Shown: in pieces, positions 1-5,511 of the stretch
How the letters are laid out: each line of letters starts with the position of its first letter
Numbering within the stretch: the first letter of the stretch is position 1
NCBI GenBank assembly: GCA_964483085.1
Contig: CAYZZX010000102.1
Coordinates: 1 to 5,511, forward strand
Direction of reading: 5' to 3'
Origin: JALHFZ01 sp964483085
GTDB taxonomy: Bacteria; Synergistota; Synergistia; Synergistales; Aminobacteriaceae
DNA: 5,511 bases
Notes under the pieces: model-generated
Database searches by the model: none
What the model saw: only the letters and a program-made list of their open reading frames with translations
What the model was told of the DNA's origin: nothing
Program-made: the position numbers and the translations under genes

Positions 1-1574
1 TCCTTTTTCTTGCGGTCGTCGTCGGAGTGCTCCTGAGCCTCCCGGATCATCCGCTCAACCTCGGACTTGTCGAGGTTCGTGGAGCTTTCGATGGTGATCT
101 GCTGCTGTTTGCCCGTATCCCGGTCCTTCGCCGTGACGTTCAGAATGCCGTTGGCGTCCACGTCGAAGGTGACTTCGATCTGGGGTAATCCTCTCGGTGC
201 CTGGCGTATCCCCTCAAGCTTGAAGTTGCCGAGGATCCTGTTGTCGCTTGCCATCTCCCGCTCGCCCTGAAGGATGACGATGTCCACTGCCGGCTGGTTG
301 TCCGCCGCCGTGGAGAAGACTTCCGTCTTTTTGAGGGGGATGGTGGCGTTCTTTTCCACAAGCTTCGTCATGACGCCGCCCATGGTCTCCACGCCGAGGG
401 AGAGGGGGATGACGTCAAGGAGCACGACATCCTTCATCTCGCCGCTGAGAATTCCGGCCTGGACGGCAGCGCCCACGGCAACAACTTCGTCGGGGTTCAC
501 CGACATGTTGGGCTGCTTGCCTCCGGTGAGCTTCCGGACCTGGTCCTGAACGGCGGGGATCCGGGTCGAACCTCCCACGAGGACCACTTCGTCGATCTCA
601 TTCGCCGAAAGCTTCGCGCCGGATAGGGCGTCCTTGACGGGGCCCACAGTCCGCTCCACGAGTGGTGCGGTGAGCTGATCGAACTTGGCCCGGGTGATGG
701 TCATGTTCAGGTGTTTCGGCCCGTTGGCGTCGGCGGTGATAAAGGGAAGGCTGATCTCGGTGCTCGTCCGGGAGGACAGTTCGCATTTGGCCTTCTCCGC
801 TCCCTCGTAAAGGCGCTGGAGGGCCTGTTTATCCTTCCGCAGGTCGATTCCGTTTTCTTTGCGGAATTCGTCTGCGACCCAGTCCACAAGGACCTTGTCG
901 AAATCATCGCCGCCGAGGTGGGTATCTCCCGACGTGGCGAGAACTTCAACGACACCGTCGCCGATGTCGAGAATGGAGACGTCGAAGGTTCCGCCGCCGA
1001 GGTCGAAGACCATGATCTTCTGCTCTTTTTTCTTATCAAGACCGTAGGCGAGAGCCGCCGCTGTGGGCTCGTTCACCACTCGCAAAACGTTCAGCCCGGC
1101 GATGACTCCGGCGTCCTTCGTGGACTGCCGCTGGGAGTCGTTGAAATAGGCGGGCACGGTGATGACCACGTCCGTAATTTTTTCGCCCAAGTAGGCGGAA
1201 GCATCCTGAACGAGCTTCTTGAGTATGGAGGCGCTGATCTCCTCGGGGGCGTACTCCTTGCCCGCCACGGAGAAGCGCACTGCACCGCTCGGTCCCTCCA
1301 CTACCTTATAGGGGACGATCTTCAGTTCCGATTCTACTTCGTTATACTTCCGTCCGATGAACCGTTTTATGGAAAAGAGGGTTCCATCGGGGTTGAGTGT
1401 CGCCTGGCGTTTCGCGATGGAGCCGACGAGGCGTTCTCCATCCTTAGTGAAGGCCACGACCGAGGGAGTTGTCCGCCCTCCTTCGGCGTTTGCCACCACG
1501 TCGGGTGTACCGCCTTCAATGACTGCTATAACTGAGTTTGTCGTTCCAAGATCTATTCCTACAGCTTTTTTCAT
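1..1574 (-). CDS. dnaK: Molecular chaperone DnaK (Hsp70), 3' end cut by window edge
   Basis: ATP-driven cytosolic chaperone that binds exposed hydrophobic segments of proteins, working with DnaJ and GrpE. I translated 524 codons from the ATG at 1574 without a stop or frameshift. The ATPase domain shows IDLGTTNS (7-14), Lys70, VPAYFND (140-146), NEPTAAALAYG (168-178), DLGGGTFD (191-198, Thr196 matching the E. coli autophosphorylation site) and VGGSTRIP (333-340). The interdomain linker VVLLDV is at 383-388, followed by the beta substrate-binding domain and the start of the helical lid. About 90-120 residues of lid and tail are missing off the left edge, judging by the usual 600-640 length. The segment around 75-100 is the longer Gram-negative-type form. 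Position 15, Cys in E. coli and Bacillus, is Val here. The usual DVTPLSLG is DVIPLSLG (387-394). The start is fixed by an AGGAGG eight bases upstream. It lies downstream of phoU, not of hrcA-grpE. Confidence 0.98.
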   Translation of the reverse strand, partial: MKKAVGIDLGTTNSVIAVIEGGTPDVVANAEGGRTTPSVVAFTKDGERLVGSIAKRQATLNPDGTLFSIKRFIGRKYNEVESELKIVPYKVVEGPSGAVRFSVAGKEYAPEEISASILKKLVQDASAYLGEKITDVVITVPAYFNDSQRQSTKDAGVIAGLNVLRVVNEPTAAALAYGLDKKKEQKIMVFDLGGGTFDVSILDIGDGVVEVLATSGDTHLGGDDFDKVLVDWVADEFRKENGIDLRKDKQALQRLYEGAEKAKCELSSRTSTEISLPFITADANGPKHLNMTITRAKFDQLTAPLVERTVGPVKDALSGAKLSANEIDEVVLVGGSTRIPAVQDQVRKLTGGKQPNMSVNPDEVVAVGAAVQAGILSGEMKDVVLLDVIPLSLGVETMGGVMTKLVEKNATIPLKKTEVFSTAADNQPAVDIVILQGEREMASDNRILGNFKLEGIRQAPRGLPQIEVTFDVDANGILNVTAKDRDTGKQQQITIESSTNLDKSEVERMIREAQEHSDDDRKKK

Positions 1575-1582
1575 TAGATATC

Positions 1583-1588
1583 CCTCCT
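1583..1588 (-). promoter_or_regulatory. Ribosome binding site of dnaK
   Basis: Perfect AGGAGG on the minus strand, 8 bases before the ATG at 1574. It confirms the dnaK start and predicts strong translation initiation. Confidence 0.93.
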
Positions 1589-1596
1589 GTGGATTT

Positions 1597-1613
1597 TCTG
1601 ACCTTTACTGACC
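1597..1613 (-). promoter_or_regulatory. Tandem heptamer repeat, possible CtsR-like operator over the dnaK start site
   Basis: The minus strand reads GGTCAGT-AAA-GGTCAGA: two heptamers separated by 3 bases, so one helical turn (10 bp) apart. The known CtsR box is a direct repeat of RGTCAAA around NAN. Geometry and the GGTCA core match. The differences are a G at heptamer position 6 in both copies and a T at position 7 in the first. It begins at the inferred transcription start, where a bound repressor would block initiation. The repeat is plainly visible; assignment to CtsR rather than another repressor is inference, and CtsR is best known from Firmicutes. Confidence 0.55.
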
Positions 1614-1618
1614 ATATA

Positions 1619-1646
1619 ATTATACGTCATTTTCAGTATTTGTCAA
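1619..1646 (-). promoter_or_regulatory. Consensus sigma-70/sigma-A promoter of dnaK
   Basis: The minus strand reads TTGACA (1646-1641), a 16-base spacer, then TATAAT (1624-1619). Both hexamers match the vegetative consensus at all six positions. Transcription should start near G1613 or G1612, giving a leader of about 38 bases before the dnaK ATG. The region is much richer in A+T than the flanking genes. It lets dnaK be transcribed independently of the upstream phoU. A promoter this strong in front of a chaperone gene usually needs a repressor, which fits the repeats described at 1597-1613 and 1641-1657. No start-site data are available, so the +1 is inferred. Confidence 0.9.
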
Positions 1647-1657
1647 CATTGGTCAGA
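1641..1657 (+). promoter_or_regulatory. Second, inverted GGTCA-type tandem repeat overlapping the dnaK -35 box
   Basis: The plus strand reads TGTCAAC-ATT-GGTCAGA, again two heptamers with a 10-bp period, in opposite orientation to the repeat at 1597-1613. The first heptamer lies on the -35 hexamer (its complement is TTGACA), so part of its similarity could be chance. The second heptamer, GGTCAGA, is identical to the better copy of the other repeat. Together the two arms match at 12 of 17 positions as an inverted pair about 27 bp apart, enclosing the spacer and -10 box. Confidence 0.4.
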
Positions 1658-1689
1658 GATTTTTTCGGGAAGGAGATCTCCCCTGCTGA

Positions 1690-2412
1690 TTATTTTTCGG
1701 TCTTCTTCCGCTCCTCTTTGCTCGGGAAGTATTTTCCCTCTACCATGAAGAAGACCCTCTCGGCTATGTTGATCACATGATCTCCCGCCCGTTCAAGATG
1801 GCGGGCCGCCCAGAGTTCCAGCGCGCCTACCCTGACCGCTTCGGGGCCGCTGTGGGTTCCTGCCATGGCGGCTTCAAGAAAATCGGAATAGCATTCCGCA
1901 TACATATCATCCACTTCGTCGTCCCGCTTCCAGAGCTCGGACGCCATTTCCCCGTCTCCTGTGCGGAAGGCCTCGAGGGCGTCTGAGAACATGGAGAGGA
2001 CTTTCTCCGTCATGAGAAGGATGCACTCCTCCCGGGGGAACCGCATGGTCTCCGTAAGCTGATAGACTTTCTTGGCGATGTTCACCGCCTGGTCTCCTAT
2101 CCGTTCGAGATCGGTGATGATCTTCAGCACGGCGAAGACAAAGTAGAGCTCTTCCTTTCTGGGGCTTCTCATGGCGATGGACCCGAGGCATTCCTGGTCC
2201 ACCTCCTCCTCCAGGCTGTCGATCAGGTCGTCGTTCCGGATGACTCTTCCTGCTGCCTCCCGGTCCTGATTGAAGAAGGCACGAACGGCCTCCTCAAGGG
2301 CTTTCGATACCAGGTCTCCCATTCGCAGGACGGTGGCGACGATCCGCTCCCGATCTGAATCATAGAGCAGAGACTGAACGGAGATCTTCTTCTGTGGCTG
2401 TGTCACTGGCAA
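1690..2412 (-). CDS. phoU: PhoU-family phosphate signalling protein, TTG start
   Basis: 240-residue cytosolic all-helical protein of the PhoU family, close to the family's usual 220-240. PhoU proteins bind metal clusters and connect phosphate carriers to control of uptake or of the PhoR kinase. Two homologous three-helix bundles are visible. Each carries the signature: DLERIGDQAVNI at 101-112 (Glu103, Asp107, Asn111) and HLERAGDHVINI at 205-216 (Glu207, Asp211, Asn215). The second bundle starts near residue 125; the tail after about 225 is charged and likely flexible. The predicted start is TTG at 2412, because a GGAGG lies 6 bases before it; an in-frame GTG two codons later would be 12 bases away. 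It follows the Na/Pi gene by 19 bases, so its likely partner is that carrier rather than a Pst ABC system, none of which is seen here. Which process it regulates cannot be read from the sequence. Confidence 0.95.
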   Translation of the reverse strand: MPVTQPQKKISVQSLLYDSDRERIVATVLRMGDLVSKALEEAVRAFFNQDREAAGRVIRNDDLIDSLEEEVDQECLGSIAMRSPRKEELYFVFAVLKIITDLERIGDQAVNIAKKVYQLTETMRFPREECILLMTEKVLSMFSDALEAFRTGDGEMASELWKRDDEVDDMYAECYSDFLEAAMAGTHSGPEAVRVGALELWAARHLERAGDHVINIAERVFFMVEGKYFPSKEERKKTEK

Positions 2413-2418
2413 AAAACA

Positions 2419-2423
2419 CCTCC
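2419..2423 (-). promoter_or_regulatory. Ribosome binding site deciding the TTG start of phoU
   Basis: GGAGG on the minus strand, inside the 19-base gap after the Na/Pi stop codon and 6 bases before the TTG at 2412. It favours TTG over the GTG at 2406, and no ATG is in range. Confidence 0.75.
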
Positions 2424-2431
2424 CGGGGTTC

Positions 2432-4024
2432 TCATACGATCGAACTCTCAGAATAGCCCTCTCGTCTCGCCACGTCGAGGGACGTTTTCACGAGAAGGAA
2501 CATCTGAGTGAGGAAATCGAGGAGAGGGGCAAGCTCTCTCCGGTTGAGCGCATCCGCCCCGAGGCGGAGCCGTATCTTTCTGTCAAGCTGTTCGTACTCC
2601 CGTTCATACCGGCCGGCAAAGCCGGCGAAATCGGCATCAGCAAGGGCGAAGGCCCTCAGGGAGACCCTGATATGCGTCAGGGCGGTGCGGGAAAGCACCT
2701 CCCACATCTCGGGGCCCACCTCTTTGACAAGCTGGTCGGCCACGCCTGCCTCAGCGAGAAGGCGAAGCTCGCCGGTCAGGATTTTTGCCATCTGCCGAAA
2801 GGATACCATAGAATAGGAAACGGTGGAATAACTCTCCCGCAATGAATCATCATCTGCAGGAATATGAATGCCGTACATATACTCTTCGCATATCTCCGAC
2901 AGATCCCGGATGGCGCCGGGAAGCTCGGGAAAACTCCGTACTGCCTGGTCCGGCCGGAAGAGAATCTGGCAGTACATCTCAATGAAATTCGCGAGGCGAA
3001 TCATCTCTTTCGAAAGCAGAAGGATACTCAGGGAGGGAATTTCAAGGACCTCGTCGTCGAGATAGACGGGGGCGGAAAGCCGCTCTTTGCCCATTTTATC
3101 CGACAGCAAAGTTGAAAGCCACGCAAGCTGATCGACGAGAAAATAAAACATCAGGGCGTTGACGAGGGTAATCCCTACCTGGACGAGGACTATTTTCGAC
3201 GCCACCCGCCCCCCCGTTCCGGCGAGAAACTCCTGAAGCCAGGGGACAAAGGGGAGAATGGCCAGCACTCCCACGATCTTGTAGACGAAGGTGGATATGC
3301 CGAGCTTCCGGGCGTTCTGGCGCCCCGAGAGCCCTGCAATAAGAACCGTGACGGATGAACCGGCATGGGCACCGAGGACGATGGGCAGGATGGCGGCCTC
3401 GGTAAGCACCCCCGATACCGCCAGAGTCACCGTCAGGGCAAGGACGGTCGGTCCGCTCTGGAGAATTGCCGTGGCCAGAAAAGCCCCTATGCCGAGAAGG
3501 AAGAGGTTTTTTTCCGCCCCCTCGGCGAGGGCGGCAAACAGGGGGTCTGAGACCAAGGGGCCGATTCCCAGCTTGAGGATGTACATTCCCAGCAGGATGA
3601 GAGAAATCCCCTGAAGGACGGCCCCCGCCCGGTAGACGGTCCTCCTGCCGAAACGGACCATGAGAAGGCTCGCGGCGAAGAGAAGGGGGGACCATGCGGC
3701 GATGTCGAGGCTGATGATGAAGGTGACGAAGGCCCCTCCCACGCTCGCCCCCATCATCACGACCAGGGACCCTGCGAAGGAGAGCATTCCCACGTCTACG
3801 AAACCGATGGCGAAGGACGTGGCCACGGTGCTCCCCTGGGCGACGGCCGCGAGGAGAACGCCGAAGATGAAGGCCTGGAACTTTTTCCGGGTGAACTTGA
3901 TGAGCAGATCCTTCGACTTGGTGCCGAAGCTGGCACCGAAGGCGGCCGTGGTCTCCTCCACTCCGTAGAGGAAGACCGCCAGCCCTCCGAGCAGATTGAT
4001 CAGAGAGAAGATGGGGATGTTCAC
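2432..4024 (-). CDS. Na/Pi-cotransporter family protein with C-terminal PhoU-like helical region
   Basis: 530-residue inner-membrane protein of the Na+/phosphate cotransporter II family (NptA/YjbB type). Residues 1-300 are hydrophobic with roughly nine membrane segments or re-entrant hairpins, for example around 5-22, 50-78, 82-105, 109-123, 133-155, 174-216, 243-262 and 276-297. The family's inverted repeat is visible: QGSTVAT (63-69) then GASVGG (92-97), and QSGPTVL (189-195) then GAHAGSS (218-224). The Q-to-GA spacing is 29 residues in both halves. The usual QSSSATT and GANIGTT are altered in both, so phosphate as substrate is uncertain. Residues 300-530 are cytoplasmic, mostly helical and PhoU-like in position, but lack the ERIGD metal motif. 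The start is GTG at 4024, overlapping the tctA stop, with GAGG 5 bases upstream; the next internal Met is near residue 80, inside the first repeat. phoU follows 19 bases later. Members of this family can export as well as import phosphate. Confidence 0.88.
   Translation of the reverse strand: MNIPIFSLINLLGGLAVFLYGVEETTAAFGASFGTKSKDLLIKFTRKKFQAFIFGVLLAAVAQGSTVATSFAIGFVDVGMLSFAGSLVVMMGASVGGAFVTFIISLDIAAWSPLLFAASLLMVRFGRRTVYRAGAVLQGISLILLGMYILKLGIGPLVSDPLFAALAEGAEKNLFLLGIGAFLATAILQSGPTVLALTVTLAVSGVLTEAAILPIVLGAHAGSSVTVLIAGLSGRQNARKLGISTFVYKIVGVLAILPFVPWLQEFLAGTGGRVASKIVLVQVGITLVNALMFYFLVDQLAWLSTLLSDKMGKERLSAPVYLDDEVLEIPSLSILLLSKEMIRLANFIEMYCQILFRPDQAVRSFPELPGAIRDLSEICEEYMYGIHIPADDDSLRESYSTVSYSMVSFRQMAKILTGELRLLAEAGVADQLVKEVGPEMWEVLSRTALTHIRVSLRAFALADADFAGFAGRYEREYEQLDRKIRLRLGADALNRRELAPLLDFLTQMFLLVKTSLDVARREGYSESSIV
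4021..4024 (-). other. GTGA stop/start overlap coupling tctA to the Na/Pi gene
   Basis: The minus strand reads GTGA: the GTG start of the Na/Pi gene (4024-4022) shares two bases with the TGA stop of tctA (4023-4021). Four-base overlaps of this kind typically give translational coupling by terminating ribosomes. A GAGG at 4033-4030, inside the tctA end, can also recruit ribosomes. It ties the two membrane proteins into one transcript and suggests matched synthesis. Confidence 0.85.
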
Positions 4025-5511
4025 GATTTCCTCAGAGTCCTCTGGCGCCTGCGCTCACGGAGAAAGGGGATGACCCCCGAGGCAAAGGCGAGCCCCAGCA
4101 GCACAAGGGAGAGAGGGCGCTGCAGAAAGAGAGCGGGTCCGCCCATCATAAGAGTTGCCCGGAGGTTCTTCTCGATCATGGTGCCGAGAATCATTCCGAG
4201 GACGATGGGGGAAACGGGGAACTTGCTGCGGACGAGCACCCACCCCAGAAGGCCGAAGGCCAGACAGACCCCTACGTCGAAGACGGAGGAGCGCACCGCG
4301 TAGCTTCCGATGAAGGAGAAGGCGAAGATCATCGGGTAGAGCAGCCTTTTTGGTATAAGGGCCGCCTTGATCCACAGCCTGGCCCCGAGAAGCCCGAGCC
4401 CCAGCAGGAAAATATTGGCCACGAAGAGGCTTGAGAAAAGGGTGTAGATGATCTCAGGGTGTTTCGTGAAGAGCTCCGGCCCGGGCTGAAGGTTGTGGAT
4501 CATGAGGGCGCCGATGAGCACCGCCGCGGAGGAGCTTCCGGGAATACCCAGGGTGAGCAGGGGAACAAGGGCACCGCCCACGGAGGAGCTGTTGGATGCC
4601 TCGGCGGCAGCTACCCCGAAGGAATTACCCTTTCCGAAGCTGTCCGGATCAGAGTTCAGCCGCTTTTCGATATCGTAGGCGATGAAGGAGGCGATGGTGC
4701 CGCCGGCACCGGGAAAGACGCCGATGACAGTACCGATGACCCCTGCCCTCACCATGGCGTACTTCAGCTTCAGATAGTCCCGGAGTGTCGGCCAGGGAGA
4801 TTTCTCCTTTTCGGGCAGAATCGGCGGAGCGTTTACCTCTCCGCTCTCTATCCCCAGAAAGACTTCGCTGAGGGCGAAGAGGCCGATAAGCACTGGAATG
4901 AAGGAAAATCCGTCGTAGAGCTTGATAAAGTCGAAGGTGTACCGGCTCACTCCGCTGAGAGGGTCGAGGCCGATGGTATTGAGCAGGAGCCCCAGCATGA
5001 CGGCGATGAAGGATTCAAGCCACTTGCCTCCTCCGAGGGAGGCTATGGTGGACAGTCCGAGGATGGCCAGGGCGAAATACTCCGCCGGCCAGAACTTCAG
5101 GGCCATCCGGGCCAGGGGGGCCGAGAAGAGAACGAGAATGATGATCCCCACGAAACCGCCCACTACGGAGGAGACAAGGGAGACTCCGAGGGCCGTTCCG
5201 GCCTGCCCCTTCCGGGTGAGGGGGTATCCGTCAAAGGCGGTGACCACCGCAGAGGGGGTCCCCGGGGTGTTGACCATGACCGCGGTGATGGACCCGCCGT
5301 AGTTTGAGGCGAGGTAGATGGCGCAGAGGAGCACGATCCCCATGGAGGGGGACATGCCGAAGGAGAAGGGGAGCAGCAGGGCCACCGCCATGGAGGGGGA
5401 GATGCCCGGCATGGCTCCGGCGAGGATGCCCACGATCACCCCCGCCATGATCACAATGAGGGGGGTGAACCCCATAAGAAAGGAAAGTCCGTCGTACAGA
5501 TGGCTCAGGGT
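4021..5511 (-). CDS. tctA: TctA-family large membrane subunit of tripartite tricarboxylate transporter, 5' end cut by window edge
   Basis: Large inner-membrane subunit of a TTT-type secondary carrier, which takes a carboxylate-type ligand from a periplasmic TctC-like binding protein and works with the small subunit TctB. Numbered from the first in-window Met (5475), the two homologous halves show GAMPGISPSMA (20-30) and YGGSITAVMVNTPGTPS (59-75) with DGYPLTRKGQAG (82-93), then GVFPGAGGTIASF (252-264), FGKGNSFGVAAAEASN (280-295) and LTLGIPGSSSAAVL (307-320). About 12 or more hydrophobic segments span the protein, and a basic tail (RERRRQR, 473-479) should face the cytoplasm. I extend the gene to the window edge because the 12 codons upstream of 5475 are open, read LSHLYDGLSFL like a TctA N-terminus, hold no start codon, and no Shine-Dalgarno precedes the ATG. 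Length agrees with the usual of about 500. tctB and tctC, if present, lie to the right. The substrate cannot be told from TctA. Confidence 0.95.
   Translation of the reverse strand, partial: TLSHLYDGLSFLMGFTPLIVIMAGVIVGILAGAMPGISPSMAVALLLPFSFGMSPSMGIVLLCAIYLASNYGGSITAVMVNTPGTPSAVVTAFDGYPLTRKGQAGTALGVSLVSSVVGGFVGIIILVLFSAPLARMALKFWPAEYFALAILGLSTIASLGGGKWLESFIAVMLGLLLNTIGLDPLSGVSRYTFDFIKLYDGFSFIPVLIGLFALSEVFLGIESGEVNAPPILPEKEKSPWPTLRDYLKLKYAMVRAGVIGTVIGVFPGAGGTIASFIAYDIEKRLNSDPDSFGKGNSFGVAAAEASNSSSVGGALVPLLTLGIPGSSSAAVLIGALMIHNLQPGPELFTKHPEIIYTLFSSLFVANIFLLGLGLLGARLWIKAALIPKRLLYPMIFAFSFIGSYAVRSSVFDVGVCLAFGLLGWVLVRSKFPVSPIVLGMILGTMIEKNLRATLMMGGPALFLQRPLSLVLLGLAFASGVIPFLRERRRQRTLRKS

Noticed and set aside
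711..1535. A 274-codon open frame on the plus strand opposite dnaK
   Set aside because: It is fully antisense to an intact, motif-complete dnaK. Long antisense frames opposite dnaK are a known by-product of its codon usage. The predicted protein shows no recognisable domain, and I saw no clear ribosome binding site.
1615..1624. TATAATTATA palindrome as a separate operator
   Set aside because: It contains the -10 hexamer, and the symmetry is expected by chance in such A+T-rich sequence. I see no second copy.
1664..1684. Short palindrome around GGAGATCTCC after the phoU stop, a possible terminator
   Set aside because: The perfect 10-base palindrome leaves no loop. The alternative GGGGA/TTCCC stem is only five pairs with a wobble. 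On the minus strand it is followed by a run of A, not T, so it does not fit an intrinsic terminator for phoU.
1575..1689. CIRCE element (HrcA site) or HAIR element (HspR site) upstream of dnaK
   Set aside because: I looked for TTAGCACTC/GAGTGCTAA and CTTGAGT/ACTCAAG arms on both strands and found neither.
3096..3695. A 199-codon minus-strand frame inside the Na/Pi gene
   Set aside because: It is an alternate frame of a real gene. Its product is Arg/Pro/Gly-rich, typical of an out-of-frame reading of G+C-rich DNA.
4459..5307. A 282-codon open frame on the plus strand opposite tctA
   Set aside because: It is antisense to a clear TctA. The predicted protein is Gly/Glu/Asp-rich and low in hydrophobic structure, as expected for the complement of a membrane-protein gene in G+C-rich DNA.

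Overview
The window carries four protein genes, all on the minus strand, packed almost without gaps. Reading in the direction of transcription (right to left) they are: a TctA-family large membrane subunit of a tripartite tricarboxylate transporter (open at the right edge), a Na/Pi-cotransporter (NptA/SLC34-like) protein with a long C-terminal cytoplasmic helical region, a stand-alone PhoU protein, and, after a 115-base regulatory gap, the chaperone gene dnaK (open at the left edge). No RNA gene, mobile element, CRISPR array or long unassigned stretch was seen.

Organism. The DNA is visibly G+C-rich, with many C/G-ending codons. DnaK has the longer actin-like lobe (the segment around residues 75-100) found in Gram-negative-type Hsp70s and missing from Bacillus-type DnaK. 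It also has Val rather than Cys after the first phosphate loop, as I recall for Thermus DnaK. TctA-type carriers are very common in amino-acid-fermenting anaerobes of the Synergistota. My best guess is therefore a diderm anaerobe such as a member of the Synergistota. This is inference from recall, not a search.

Transport block (1690-5511). The TctA stop codon overlaps the GTG start of the Na/Pi gene in a GTGA junction, and phoU follows 19 bases later from a TTG start. The three are therefore almost certainly one transcription unit, whose promoter and probable tctC/tctB partners lie off the right edge. The Na/Pi protein keeps the two-fold repeat of its family, but both substrate-site signatures are degenerate. 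The downstream PhoU is canonical, with both metal-binding motifs intact. TctA + Na/Pi-like carrier + PhoU is an unusual combination and the most likely place for undescribed biology.

Chaperone block (1-1689). dnaK is not preceded by hrcA-grpE. It has its own consensus vegetative promoter (TTGACA, 16 bp, TATAAT) and a strong Shine-Dalgarno. No CIRCE element was seen. Instead, two tandem heptamer repeats of GGTCA type, each with a 10-bp period, flank the promoter in opposite orientations: one lies across the likely transcription start, the other across the -35 box. Their geometry is that of a CtsR box, though the bases diverge from the Firmicute consensus.
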